From Rhodobiaceae bacterium (GTDB lineage Bacteria > Pseudomonadota > Alphaproteobacteria > Rhizobiales > Tepidamorphaceae): 64,000 nt of DNA. The translations under genes were made by a program, and so were the position numbers. The stretch is from NCBI GenBank assembly GCA_020637985.1, contig JACKJK010000010.1:62001-126000 (forward strand), in the 5' to 3' direction. Numbering within the stretch: position 1 is the stretch's first letter; the number at the start of each line of letters is the position of its first letter. This document shows positions 1-8,398 of the stretch, one piece after another. Below the pieces are notes generated by a model. The model had not been told where the DNA came from, searched no databases, and worked only from the letters and a program-made list of their open reading frames with translations.

Positions 1-1793
1 TGGTTTCGCACAACATCTCCAACGCCAATACCCCCGGCTATACCCGCAAGGTCCTCGGGCAGGTCGAGCAGGCGCCCGGCGGCAATGTCGCCGGCGTGCG
101 CCTGAGCGACACGACACGCGTGCTCGACCAGCTGGTCAACCGTCAGCTGCAGCTTGAGTCCTCCGGCATGGGCTATGCCGACACCATCTCCCAGTACTAC
201 ACCCAGATCGATGCCATGTTCGGCCAGCCCGGCGGGGCCGGTGCGCTCGACACGCTGATGAGCAACTTCACCGGTGCGCTGCAGGAACTGGCAACAAGCC
301 CGGAATCGGCCATCGCGCGCGAGAACACGCTGCACAACGCGCAAGTCCTCGCGAACACACTGAACGCTATGACGAGCGACATCCAGGCGCTCAGGACCCA
401 GACCGAGCAGGCGCTGAACGATGCGGTCGGGCGCGTCGGTGAAATCCTGCAATCACTGTCGGACCTGAACGCGGAAATCACCACGACGACGCAGGCAGGA
501 CAGGCGCCCGCCTCGCTGCTCGACCGCCAGGACCAGCTGGTCGAGGAACTGTCGCGCTATATCGATATCCGCGTGCAGCCGCGCGAGCGTGGCGCGGTCG
601 GCATCTACACGAATTCGGGCACGCTGCTGCTCGATGGCGACCCGGCGGTGCTGAGTTTCGACGCGCGCGGCACGATCACGCCAGAGGCGGCCTACAGCAG
701 CGATCCCGCCGAGCGCGGCGTCGGCACCATCAAGTTGAGTTCGGGAAGCGGCTATTCGATCGACCTGATCGCCGACAGAGCGTTCCGTTCCGGAGAGATC
801 AAGGCGCTCATCGATCTTCGCGACCAGATCCTGCCGCAGGCGCAGGCGCAGCTCGACGCGGTGGCGGATTCGCTGGCGCGCGCGCTGTCTGCCAAGGAAG
901 TCGGCTCAAGCCCGGCGACATCGGGCGCGCAGACCGGACTTTCGGTCGACCTCGCCCAATTGCAGGACGGCGACAGCATCACGCTGACCTATACCGACGG
1001 ATCGTCAGTCGAGCACACGGTGACCATCGTGCGCGTCGATGAGGCCGGGGCGCCGGCGATCGGCAACGACTATACCGCCAACCCGGACGATACGGTGATC
1101 GCCATCAGTTTCGCCGGCGGCATCGCGGCGGCGGCTGCCGACATCGACGCGGCGCTCGGCGCCAGCCTGACGGCGACCTCCAGCGGCACGGTGCTCACCG
1201 TCCTCGACGACGGCGCGACCAACACCACCGACGTCACCGGGCTTTCGGCAACGGTGACGGAAACCTCGCTCAGCGGCGGCAGCGTCGCGCTCGCCTTCTT
1301 CAAGGATGGCGGCAACCCGTCGATCGACTACACCGCGCGCCATGGCGACGTGCCGCAGATCACCGGCTTTGCGGGGCGCATCCAGGTCAACCAGGCGCTG
1401 TTTGCCGATCCGCAGGCGCTGGTCGTCTACGACGCGGGCATCGCGTCCGGTGATCCGGCACGCCCGCAGGCGATCTACGAGCGGCTCGCGCTCGCTGACC
1501 GGTCATTCGGTGGCGCGACCGGGGTGAGCGGCTCGGTGGCGTTCAAGGGCAGCCTGCCGGAATTCATCAACCGGGTGATCTCGTTCCAGGGCCGCGAGGC
1601 TGAATCCGCGCAACGCGCCTTCGAAACGCAGGAGGTCGCCTACGAGCAGCTCAGCGAGCGCAGGGCTGCGGAATCCGGCGTCGATCTCGATACAGAGATG
1701 GCGTTCCTGATCAGCCTGCAGACCGCCTATCAGGCGAATGCCCGCGTCATAGCGACCTATCGCGAGATGACCGACATGCTGATGCGGATCTGA
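1..1793 (+). CDS. flgK: Flagellar hook-associated protein 1 FlgK, 5' end missing
   Basis: FlgK is the first hook-filament junction protein, exported by the flagellar type III system. The reading frame is open from base 3 with no start, so the N-terminus lies outside the window. The first visible residues (VSHNISNANTPGYTRK) are the rod/hook N-terminal signature. The C-terminus (LISLQTAYQANARVIATYREM) is the matching coiled-coil motif of FlgK-type axial proteins. Between them, encoded roughly by 905-1300, is a Gly/Thr/Asp-rich beta-type insertion containing GDSITLTYTDGSS. It resembles modules in the downstream FlgL and in the flagellin. flgL follows 16 bases after the stop, so the two are co-transcribed. 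Confidence 0.95.
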   Translation, partial: VSHNISNANTPGYTRKVLGQVEQAPGGNVAGVRLSDTTRVLDQLVNRQLQLESSGMGYADTISQYYTQIDAMFGQPGGAGALDTLMSNFTGALQELATSPESAIARENTLHNAQVLANTLNAMTSDIQALRTQTEQALNDAVGRVGEILQSLSDLNAEITTTTQAGQAPASLLDRQDQLVEELSRYIDIRVQPRERGAVGIYTNSGTLLLDGDPAVLSFDARGTITPEAAYSSDPAERGVGTIKLSSGSGYSIDLIADRAFRSGEIKALIDLRDQILPQAQAQLDAVADSLARALSAKEVGSSPATSGAQTGLSVDLAQLQDGDSITLTYTDGSSVEHTVTIVRVDEAGAPAIGNDYTANPDDTVIAISFAGGIAAAAADIDAALGASLTATSSGTVLTVLDDGATNTTDVTGLSATVTETSLSGGSVALAFFKDGGNPSIDYTARHGDVPQITGFAGRIQVNQALFADPQALVVYDAGIASGDPARPQAIYERLALADRSFGGATGVSGSVAFKGSLPEFINRVISFQGREAESAQRAFETQEVAYEQLSERRAAESGVDLDTEMAFLISLQTAYQANARVIATYREMTDMLMRI

Positions 1794-1809
1794 GCGAGGA
1801 CAGCGCGCC

Positions 1810-3306
1810 ATGACCAGCATACCCCCGCTTGTGAAGTCGATCGGATGGACGCGTGGCATCACCGACACCCGCGCGCAGATGCTCGACCTGCAGCGCCAGC
1901 TCGGCACCGGGCGCATCGCCGAGACTTACGGCGGGCTCGGCTCCGGGCGTTCGCTGGCGCTGTCCATGCAGGGGCAGCTCGCCAGGATCGACAACTTCCA
2001 GCAGACCATCGACACGCTTGCCCTGCGCCTCGACATGATGTCGCTGAGCGTCGACCGGTTTGCCGAGCTGGTGGACACGACGAAATCGGACGCGCGCAAC
2101 GGTACCTTCGAGTTTTCCTCGGGCGACACGACCCTGTCGCAGGATCTCGTGAAGGGGCAGTTCGACGAGGCGCTGTCGCTGCTCAATGCCGAGATCGCCG
2201 GGCGCCACCTGTTTTCCGGACGCACCGTCGACCAGAAGCCGGTGGAGGCGACCCAGGTCATCCTGCACGGCGACGGCGTTCGCGCGGGGCTCGATACGCT
2301 GATCGCGGAACGCAAGCTTGCTGACGCGGGCGCCGACGGGCGCGGGCGGCTGCAACTGATCAACGGCGGCACCAGCCTGACGATTGCCGAGGACGGCGAC
2401 CACCCGTTCGGGTTCAAGCTGGCGGGAATTTCGTCGTCGATCGCCGCAGCGACGCTGACGCAGCCGGGCGGCGTGGCGCCGCAGTCGGCGGGCCTTGCGC
2501 TCGCCGGCCAGCCGGTTGTCGGCGACACCGTCGAGATCGCGCTCGACCTGCCGGATGCCTCGCGGGTGACGATCACCCTGACAGCGAGCGCCGACGGCAG
2601 CGCGGAAAACAGCTTCGCCATTGGCGCCGACGAAACGGCGACACTCGCCAATATCGAGGCGGCCATCGGCACGGCGCTGGAGACGGCGGCTGCCACGGAC
2701 CTTTCCGCGTCTTCGTCGGTGGTCGCCGCGCGCTCGTTCTTCGCCGCCGACATCGACAATCCGCCGCAACGGATCGACGGGCCGCCGTTCGAAAGCGCGA
2801 CCGGGCTTGTCGCGGGAACGGCTGACAATACCGTCATCTGGTATCGCGGCGAACCGGGCACCGGCAGCGCGCGCGACAGCTCGCTCGCTCGCATCGACGA
2901 CAACATCGTGGTCGGATATGGCGCGCGCGCCAACGAGGAACCGTTCAGCTGGGCGCTCGCTCACATGGCGGCCTTCGCCATCGAGGATTTCGACGAGAGC
3001 GTAGCGACCGACGAGGACCGCTTCTACGCACTGCGCCAGAAGACCGTCGACGGGTTGAGCTATGGCAACGGCGTGCGCGGCATCCGCGCGATGCAGGCGG
3101 AATACGTCGGGCTGCAATCGACCTATGGCGCTGCACAGGAACGCCACGTCGCAACCAAGCAGATCGCCGAGGATGCTCTTGCCGGCGTGACGCAGGCTGA
3201 CGACGAGGAAGTCGCTGTGAAGCTGCTGCAGCTGCAGACGCAGTTGCAGATCAGCTACCAGGCAACGGCGATGATCGCGCAGCTCAACCTGGCGCAGTAC
3301 CTGTAG
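1810..3306 (+). CDS. flgL: Flagellar hook-associated protein 3 family, FlgL
   Basis: FlgL is the second hook-filament junction protein, related to flagellin. The 498-residue product opens with a flagellin-type helix region (MLDLQRQLGTGRIAETYGGL) and ends with VKLLQLQTQLQISYQATAMI, the typical C-terminal helix. It is longer than many FlgL proteins because of a central beta-rich insertion at about residues 230-310 (GDTVEIALDLPDASRVTITL). That insertion resembles those in FlgK upstream and in the flagellin. The ATG lies 16 bases after the flgK stop. A strong hairpin follows the stop codon. Confidence 0.93.
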   Translation: MTSIPPLVKSIGWTRGITDTRAQMLDLQRQLGTGRIAETYGGLGSGRSLALSMQGQLARIDNFQQTIDTLALRLDMMSLSVDRFAELVDTTKSDARNGTFEFSSGDTTLSQDLVKGQFDEALSLLNAEIAGRHLFSGRTVDQKPVEATQVILHGDGVRAGLDTLIAERKLADAGADGRGRLQLINGGTSLTIAEDGDHPFGFKLAGISSSIAAATLTQPGGVAPQSAGLALAGQPVVGDTVEIALDLPDASRVTITLTASADGSAENSFAIGADETATLANIEAAIGTALETAAATDLSASSSVVAARSFFAADIDNPPQRIDGPPFESATGLVAGTADNTVIWYRGEPGTGSARDSSLARIDDNIVVGYGARANEEPFSWALAHMAAFAIEDFDESVATDEDRFYALRQKTVDGLSYGNGVRGIRAMQAEYVGLQSTYGAAQERHVATKQIAEDALAGVTQADDEEVAVKLLQLQTQLQISYQATAMIAQLNLAQYL

Positions 3307-3331
3307 ACGGACGTCTCGCCCTCGGGATGTG

Positions 3332-3366
3332 AAAAACCCCAGTCCGCACTGCGGGCCGGGGTTTTC
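3332..3366. terminator. Bidirectional terminator between flgL and flaF
   Basis: AAAACCCC pairs with GGGGTTTT around a GC-rich centre and is flanked by A and T runs on the two sides. It lies 25 bases after the flgL stop and between two convergent genes, so it can serve both strands. Confidence 0.8.
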
Positions 3367-3403
3367 ATTCTGGTCTGTGGCCGGGCGGGAAACCGGACCG
3401 CTG

Positions 3404-3769
3404 CTACTGGGCGCGCAGGCCTGCGGCGATTTCCTTGTTGATGCCGATCAGCGCGGTCAGCTTTTCCGGCGCGGGCTCGGCCTCGAGTGCCATCGTCTGC
3501 TTGAAGATGAACAGGCCGAGGTTGGCGATGTTCTGCTTGATCGACTGGGGCAGGGGGTTTTCGTCGGCCGTGGCCGAGGTGGCGAAAATCGTCCACAGGC
3601 GGCGATTGTAGGTCAGCGCGTGGCGCAGGTCTCCGCTGGTCTGCGGCCAGCCGTCCTTGACCGACTGAAGGCGGGAGGCCGCCTTCATCAGGAGGTCTGC
3701 TTCAAGCGTTCGCGGGCTGACGGTGATCTTCGCGGTCTGCGCGTAGGCGTGGGCTGCCTGATGTTGCAT
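3404..3769 (-). CDS. flaF: Flagellar biosynthesis regulator FlaF
   Basis: FlaF (121 aa) is an alphaproteobacterial protein that acts with FlbT in flagellin expression and secretion; in Caulobacter it is needed for flagellin export. The N-terminus (HAYAQTAK, then PRTLEADLLMKAASRL) and the later block NRRLWTIFATSATADENPLP are characteristic of the family, and the length is normal. The start codon lies inside the 3' end of flbT, in another frame, with 68 bases of overlap. It is co-transcribed with flbT on the minus strand and ends at the shared terminator. Confidence 0.9.
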   Translation of the reverse strand: MQHQAAHAYAQTAKITVSPRTLEADLLMKAASRLQSVKDGWPQTSGDLRHALTYNRRLWTIFATSATADENPLPQSIKQNIANLGLFIFKQTMALEAEPAPEKLTALIGINKEIAAGLRAQ

Positions 3770-4145
3770 GGGACAGTAACTCGCTTTCGTAGGCGATCAG
3801 CGCCTTGGCTTCCTTCAGCGCCTTGTAGAAGGCGCCGGATATCAACTGGCTGGAGATGCGCTCGACGTAGGGGACCGTGCTGGGTGCCGCCTGGACGATG
3901 TCGCCGGTCAGCTGGAAATAGGTTTCACGCATCGTCTCGATGTCGTTTTCCAGGTACATGAGCTGGACGGCGAGGTAGATGCGCTTGGCAGGGCTGTCGG
4001 CGGTTTCCGGCGTCAGGATGTCCTTCTCGCGCAGGATCGCCGCCTCGCCCTCGATGTAGAGCTTGGTACGGTGCTCACCATTGGTGACAACGGCATTGCC
4101 GATGATGATGCGTTCGCTGGGCTTGAGTTCGACCTTGAGCGCCAT
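3702..4145 (-). CDS. flbT: Flagellin mRNA regulator FlbT
   Basis: FlbT (147 aa) binds flagellin mRNA and controls its stability or translation in response to assembly in Caulobacter-type systems. Family features are LKPSERIIIGNAVVTNG at the N-terminus, REKDILTPETADSPAKRIYL in the middle, and KALKEAKALIAYESELL near the end. The ATG at 4145 is chosen because MALKVELKPSE is the normal family start; an upstream extension to 4184 is unlikely. The last 20 or so residues (after SELLSHA) look non-conserved and are encoded over the start of flaF. A perfect CtrA-type box lies about 58 bases upstream. Confidence 0.92.
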   Translation of the reverse strand: MALKVELKPSERIIIGNAVVTNGEHRTKLYIEGEAAILREKDILTPETADSPAKRIYLAVQLMYLENDIETMRETYFQLTGDIVQAAPSTVPYVERISSQLISGAFYKALKEAKALIAYESELLSHATSGSPRLRADREDHRQPANA

Positions 4146-4202
4146 GGTTCCCCTGCCGGTTCTGTGGCCTGCTTCGGTAGGCAACAGTGTGACGCTGGCT
4201 GG

Positions 4203-4217
4203 TTAACACCCGGTTAA
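4203..4217. promoter_or_regulatory. CtrA-type box upstream of flbT
   Basis: TTAA, seven bases, TTAA is the full CtrA recognition consensus known from Caulobacter and Rhizobiales. It lies 58 bases before the flbT start. Binding is inferred from the match; the CckA kinase that feeds CtrA is encoded later in the window. Confidence 0.55.
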
Positions 4218-4270
4218 CGAATGGTGCGAGCCGGGGGCGTTCCGATCTTGGAAAAAACCTTGGGCCACAA

Positions 4271-4298
4271 AGAAAAGGCGGGGCCCGCAGGCCCCGCC
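4271..4298 (-). terminator. Flagellin gene terminator
   Basis: A nine-base perfect stem (GGCGGGGCC / GGCCCCGCC, loop CGCA) is followed on the minus strand by TTTTCTT. It sits 25 bases past the flagellin stop, a textbook intrinsic terminator that separates flagellin from flbT. Confidence 0.85.
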
Positions 4299-4323
4299 CC
4301 GTGATCCTTTGGACTGTCCCGTA

Positions 4324-6609
4324 TTAGAACAGACGCAGCACCTGCTGGTCGGACTGCGAGGCCAGCGACAGAGCCGTCGAAGACAGCTGCTGGCGGGTCT
4401 GCAGAGCGAGCAGGTTGGCCGCTTCCTCGTTGGAGTCGGCGAGCGTCAGGTTCGCGGCACCGGTCTCCAGCGTGTTGATCATTTCCTTGGTGAAGTTCTG
4501 GCGGGTTTCCACCACCGACAGGTTCGAGCCGAACTTCGAAGCCTGGGTACGCAGCGAGGAGATCGCCGTGTCGAGGCTGTCGAGGGTCGTATCGATGTTG
4601 GCGTCGGTCTGGAACGACCCGGACGACAGACGCGACAGGCCGAGGCCGGTCGAGTCGAAGCGGGCACCGTCGATGTCGAGCTTGGACGAGCCATCCTCGT
4701 TGAAGATAACGCTGAGGTCGTCGCTGTCGAGCAGGTTGACACCGTTGAAGCTCGCGTCCTCGGCCAGCTGGTTGATCTGCGTCAGCAGGTCGTTGTACTG
4801 GGTCTCGAGAGTGGCGCGCTGGGTGCTGTTCTCGGTCGTCGACTGGAATGTGCCAGCCGTCAGGCCGAAGGCAGCGCCGACCGAAGCCTTGGCAACGTCG
4901 GAGCTGTTCACCGAGGTGATGACGATATCGTCGGAGCCATTGGTGGCCTCGACGGTGATCGCACCCGTCTGGTCGTCGATGGTCGCGGTCGCACCGGCGA
5001 TGTTGGAGAGCGCGGTCTCCAGCTCGTCGATGGTGTTGACCTGGCCCGCACCCGTGCCGAACGTGATCGTCGCGGTGGCGTTTGTGCCAACCGTGAACGT
5101 CAGCTTGTCACCGGCGGCGATGTTGGTGCCGTCGATGAGGCTGGAGGCCTCGCCAGCGGAGACGCCGAGCGCGGTCAGGGCCGCATCGGAACCGCCGATG
5201 GTGATGGTGTCGCCGGCGCTGTCGGCCGTGACATTCAGTTCGCCGCGGCTGTCGACCGAGGCCGCACCGCCGGCCAGGGCCTGCAGGGCGGAGTTCAGTT
5301 CGCCGATGGTCGAGACCTGGCCGGTGGAGTCACCGAAGGTGATCGACAGCTGGGTGCCGGAGCCGACCTTGATGTCCAGCGTCTCACCCTGGGTGAAGCC
5401 CTGGCTCAGCAGGTTGGTGGCTTCCGTCGTCTGGACGGTCGTCGAACCGCTGTCGGTGCCGCCGAGGATCAGGCCTGCCGTCGTCGAGTTGTTCGCCGTC
5501 AGCACGATGTCGGAATCGGCATCGTCCGGATCGGTGCCGGAGATCGTGACTGCACCCGTGTTGCCGGCGTCGCCGGAGGCCGACACGCCGGAGAAGGCGT
5601 CGATGGCGTCGATCAGGCCCTGCTTGGTGTTCACTTCACCAACGCCGGTACCGAAGGTGACCGTGCCGACACTCGAACCGCCGAAGTTGACGTTCAGGGT
5701 GCCGTTCGTGGCCACCAGCTGGTCGAGGCTGCTGTTCTTCGTGGCCAGGCGATCGGTTGTGTCGGCACCGTAGCCGACCGCGCCGAAGCCGAGTTCGGCA
5801 ACGTTGGTGCCCTGGGTGCCGTCGGTGATCTGGATCGAATCCGCCGTGCTGACGCCGGTGATCGTGATGATACCATTGGCAGACGAAGCCGAGCCGAGGC
5901 TGTTCGACGACAGGTAGCTGTTGATCGCCGCGGACAGGTCAGAAACGGCAGCAGCACCGCCAGCGCCGGCGCCGCCGGTGTCGAGGTCGATCTCGACGTC
6001 GTTGGTGATCGTGCCGGTATCGGTGGCGAAGCCGACCGTGAAGGACGTGCCGCCGATGTCGATGGTGAAGTTGTCGCCGTCCGCGATGCCGAGCGAGGTC
6101 AGCGTCGTGGTCTCGTCACCAAGGTCGGTGCTGTCGAAGGTGACGGCAGCGGCATCGGCAGCGAGGGAGGCAAGGTCGACGGTGGCGGCCGCATCTGCGG
6201 TCAACGCGCCGACGCCAGTGTTGTCGCCGGCAACCGCGGTGAGCGCCTGCGGGTTGAACGTGGCACTGGAGGAGCCTTCGACGACGTTGGTGGTCGTCTG
6301 GCCCTTGGCCTGGAGGGCCTGGCGGGCCGTGGCCTGGGCGCTCTCGACCAGCTTGGTGATCGCCGACAGGCCATTGTCCGCTGCTTCGAGCGTCTGGTTG
6401 GCGTTGGAGATCGAGTCAAGCAGTCGACCAAGGTCGCTTGCACGGCTGTTCAGCGAGGAGGCCGTGAAGAAGTTGGTCGGGTTGTCGAGGGCGGAGTTCA
6501 CCTTGAGCCCGGTGGCCAGACGCTCCTGCGTCTTGCCGAGAAGGGTCGCGGTGTTCTGGAGAGAGAGCAGGTTCGAGCGAACCGCCTTCGAGAGCGTGAT
6601 ATCAGCCAT
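4324..6609 (-). CDS. Large flagellin with repeated central domain
   Basis: This is the filament subunit, exported by the flagellar type III system. The 761-residue protein has normal D0/D1 ends: MADITLSKAVRSNLLSLQ at the start, NRAS-type helices to about residue 100, and LLALQTRQQLSSTALSLASQ at the end. The central region, about residues 180-560, is greatly expanded; many alphaproteobacterial flagellins are 270-400 aa. It carries at least four related beta modules of the pattern LxIxVG...ITFGxGxGQVxTIxELxxAL, like flagellin IN repeats. AGGAAAGG precedes the ATG. The gene is followed by its own terminator, so it is probably monocistronic and strongly expressed. Its terminal domains place it firmly in the family. 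Confidence 0.95.
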   Translation of the reverse strand: MADITLSKAVRSNLLSLQNTATLLGKTQERLATGLKVNSALDNPTNFFTASSLNSRASDLGRLLDSISNANQTLEAADNGLSAITKLVESAQATARQALQAKGQTTTNVVEGSSSATFNPQALTAVAGDNTGVGALTADAAATVDLASLAADAAAVTFDSTDLGDETTTLTSLGIADGDNFTIDIGGTSFTVGFATDTGTITNDVEIDLDTGGAGAGGAAAVSDLSAAINSYLSSNSLGSASSANGIITITGVSTADSIQITDGTQGTNVAELGFGAVGYGADTTDRLATKNSSLDQLVATNGTLNVNFGGSSVGTVTFGTGVGEVNTKQGLIDAIDAFSGVSASGDAGNTGAVTISGTDPDDADSDIVLTANNSTTAGLILGGTDSGSTTVQTTEATNLLSQGFTQGETLDIKVGSGTQLSITFGDSTGQVSTIGELNSALQALAGGAASVDSRGELNVTADSAGDTITIGGSDAALTALGVSAGEASSLIDGTNIAAGDKLTFTVGTNATATITFGTGAGQVNTIDELETALSNIAGATATIDDQTGAITVEATNGSDDIVITSVNSSDVAKASVGAAFGLTAGTFQSTTENSTQRATLETQYNDLLTQINQLAEDASFNGVNLLDSDDLSVIFNEDGSSKLDIDGARFDSTGLGLSRLSSGSFQTDANIDTTLDSLDTAISSLRTQASKFGSNLSVVETRQNFTKEMINTLETGAANLTLADSNEEAANLLALQTRQQLSSTALSLASQSDQQVLRLF

Positions 6610-6693
6610 GTGCGTTTACCTTTCCTAGGTCACATGTATGGAACGACGAGTTCCCCGCTTCTGGGGCTCGACGCCACGATCCCACGCCAACCC

Positions 6694-6708
6694 CTAACCA
6701 GTGGTTAA
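6694..6708. promoter_or_regulatory. Near-consensus CtrA box upstream of flagellin
   Basis: Read on the minus strand this is TTAA, seven bases, TTAG: one mismatch to TTAA-N7-TTAA. It lies about 85 bases before the flagellin start. No sigma-54 promoter was found between it and the gene. Confidence 0.35.
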
Positions 6709-6828
6709 TCCGGGGGGTGAAATGGCCTGGAAAATGCGAATCAATTCAGAGCGTTAGCGGGAGGTGAACGGGTTCAGGCAGGACGGGCGTAAAAATACGT
6801 ACCTTGCATGCCTGAAAGCGGAAAATAC

Positions 6829-6851
6829 TGCCCGGCAAGGGTTGCCGGGCA
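6829..6851. promoter_or_regulatory. Perfect ftr-like dyad upstream of flagellin
   Basis: TGCCCGGCAA, three bases, TTGCCGGGCA is a perfect 10-base inverted repeat, 220 bases before the flagellin start and 52 bases after the flaG-like stop. The same core GGCAA-N3-TTGCC recurs at other flagellar promoters in the window, which favours a regulator or enhancer site. A role as the flaG-like terminator remains possible because it can form a hairpin. Confidence 0.6.
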
Positions 6852-6902
6852 AGCCGCGTGCGGATCGCTGATGGGGGGCTGGAGAGGCGGCGCGCCTGGC
6901 GC

Positions 6903-7328
6903 TCAGACGGCCTTTTCGACCGGGCGCAGGGCGGGGCGGTTGAGGGTGGCTTCCTCGCGCGCGTTCTCCTGCGCCATGCGTTCGGCGTAGATGCGCATGT
7001 TCATCATCGTCTCGGCCGGGATCTGCCAGCGCACCATGCCGGTGTTCTGGTCGACGACCTTGAGCAGGACGTCGCGCGTCTCGGGGTCGATCTCGATCTG
7101 GCGGCGGACCTTGTCGCGGGGCTCGTCCTGGCGGCCCTGCTTGCGCTCGCCGTTGGCATGGACTCCCTGCCCGGCGGGTTGGCGGGTGCCGATCCCGGTT
7201 TCCGTGGTGCCTTGCGTCGCCGTCACGGTCTGTTCGCGCGGCAGCGTATTTGTCGGCGTCTCTGTGTTGCGCGGTGCCGGCGAAGCATGAACGCCGGGGA
7301 CCGGGCGAACGGGGCCGGTGCCATCCAT
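6903..7328 (-). CDS. FlaG-like flagellar protein
   Basis: The 141-residue product has a disordered Pro/Thr/Gln-rich N-terminal half and a C-terminal block, DVLLKVVDQNTGMVRWQIPA, followed by ETMMNMRIYAERM. This block fits the FlaG fold pattern (VKVVDxxTGEVIRQIPxE). FlaG-type proteins affect filament length, but the role of the alphaproteobacterial form is not firmly known. The gene lies between the flagellin gene and the flgI-flgJ-flgN operon on the same strand. The ATG at 7328 is the only sensible start. Confidence 0.6.
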   Translation of the reverse strand: MDGTGPVRPVPGVHASPAPRNTETPTNTLPREQTVTATQGTTETGIGTRQPAGQGVHANGERKQGRQDEPRDKVRRQIEIDPETRDVLLKVVDQNTGMVRWQIPAETMMNMRIYAERMAQENAREEATLNRPALRPVEKAV

Positions 7329-7379
7329 TTTCTCATCCCCCTACGCGGAGCCACACTTCCTCGCTCCATGGGCTTGAGG

Positions 7380-7401
7380 TCGCCAAATCTTCTTTTGGCG
7401 A
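7380..7401. repeat. Inverted repeat between flaG-like gene and flgN
   Basis: TCGCCAAA and TTTGGCGA form a perfect 8-base stem with a six-base loop. It lies 52 bases before the flaG-like start and about 125 bases after the flgN stop. There is no T-run on the minus strand, so it is either a weak terminator or an operator. Confidence 0.4.
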
Positions 7402-7526
7402 TACACAATCTACCTTGGGGAAATGAATCCTTCGTTAACGCTTATGCAACAATTCGATGCGATCGCGCGGCGCGCATGTATGTGAATCAAAGACAGCGCC
7501 GTTAAGCATGCGGACGGTCCGCGCGG

Positions 7527-8087
7527 TCAGATTGCCGCGTTGACGCGGATCGGCGCGCCGGCAGCGGTTGCGCGGGCGGGCTGGCGGGCGTCGGATCCGT
7601 AGACCGTCGGGCCGCCGCGGCGGGATGCGGCATCGCCGGCGATGCCGCGGATCAGCGTCTCGGACACGGTGCGCGCGGTCGCTAGGACGGTCATGTTGGC
7701 CTGCAGCGCATCCTCGAGCGCGAGCTGGCGCGAGCGCAGCATCTCGATTCCGTCAGGCGCAAGGTCGCGCATGTTGCCGGCGTTCTGCTTCAGCTGCTGC
7801 AACTGGCCGCCGTATTGCGCCGACAGGGCGGTCTTCCTGGCGTGCAGGACGGCGGCGTCGGTGAGGCGGGCGGAGCGCACCAGCTGGCTTTCCTCGTCGA
7901 GCACCTTGATGAGGGCGTCAACGGTGGAGGCAAGCGCGTCGCAGAACTCGGCTGCCTGCTGGGGAACGGTGAACGGGCGGGCGCCGGCGGCCGCCGCCGG
8001 ATCGGCGGACATCGGTTGAGCGAGCGACTCGCCCATGCCGGCCGCGGCATGGCCGTTGGCGGGCGCCATTGCGCGTGCCTGGTTCAT
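7527..8087 (-). CDS. FlgN-like flagellar export chaperone
   Basis: The 186-aa protein is probably cytoplasmic. A disordered Ala/Pro-rich N-terminus is followed by a long helical region (FCDALASTVDALIKVLDEESQL to about residue 140), which resembles FlgN, the chaperone of FlgK and FlgL. Its position as third gene after flgI and flgJ supports this. The ATG overlaps the flgJ stop by four bases (ATGA), and a strong GGAGGAGAG ribosome site sits in the flgJ 3' end. Sequence identity to FlgN is low by eye, so the name rests on the helical pattern and position. Confidence 0.6.
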   Translation of the reverse strand: MNQARAMAPANGHAAAGMGESLAQPMSADPAAAAGARPFTVPQQAAEFCDALASTVDALIKVLDEESQLVRSARLTDAAVLHARKTALSAQYGGQLQQLKQNAGNMRDLAPDGIEMLRSRQLALEDALQANMTVLATARTVSETLIRGIAGDAASRRGGPTVYGSDARQPARATAAGAPIRVNAAI

Positions 8088-8398
8088 TTTCCACTCTCCT
8101 CCTGGATTGCGATCAGTTCACGCGCGACGGCGTCGGCGAGGCCGATGCCGCCCGATTGCGCGATGGCGTTGGCGTATTCCTCGACCAGAAAGCCGCGGAA
8201 CTGCTGTTCGGCGTGGCCGCCGTGAAAGGGACCGTCGGTCTCCAGCCCCGCGAACATCTGGCTGAGCATGGTCGACAGGAACACGGACTCGAATTCCTGC
8301 GCCTGCTGGGCGGCGCGCGCATGGTCCGGGGTCGGCGCCGGCAATGCGGCGCCTGTGGCAGGCAGCGGGGTGGCGGACGGGGCGGACAGCGGCGTCAT
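8084..8398 (-). CDS. flgJ: Rod-binding protein FlgJ-type (CheL)
   Basis: This 104-aa protein corresponds to the N-terminal rod-binding domain of FlgJ without the C-terminal muramidase domain. That is the usual alphaproteobacterial form, called CheL in Caulobacter. The diagnostic stretch is QAQEFESVFLSTMLSQMFAG, followed by GGHAEQQFRGFLVEEYANAI and a GGIGLADAV segment. It acts in the periplasm as a scaffold for rod assembly. The ATG at 8398 shares a base with the flgI stop and the stop overlaps the flgN start, so the three genes are translationally coupled. Confidence 0.85.
   Translation of the reverse strand: MTPLSAPSATPLPATGAALPAPTPDHARAAQQAQEFESVFLSTMLSQMFAGLETDGPFHGGHAEQQFRGFLVEEYANAIAQSGGIGLADAVARELIAIQEESGK

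Noticed and set aside
4309..6708. A 799-codon open frame on the plus strand opposite flagellin
   Set aside because: It is an antisense shadow of the GC-rich flagellin gene. Its composition (Arg/Gly/Val-rich) has no domain, and flagellin is unmistakable on the other strand.
6610..6828. Sigma-54 promoter for flagellin
   Set aside because: TGGCGT-like sequences exist, but the GG-to-GC spacing is wrong (14 rather than 12). None fits.
7510..7522. Short dyad after flgN as a terminator
   Set aside because: GCGGAC/GTCCGC has a one-base centre and no T-run, so it cannot form a normal terminator hairpin.
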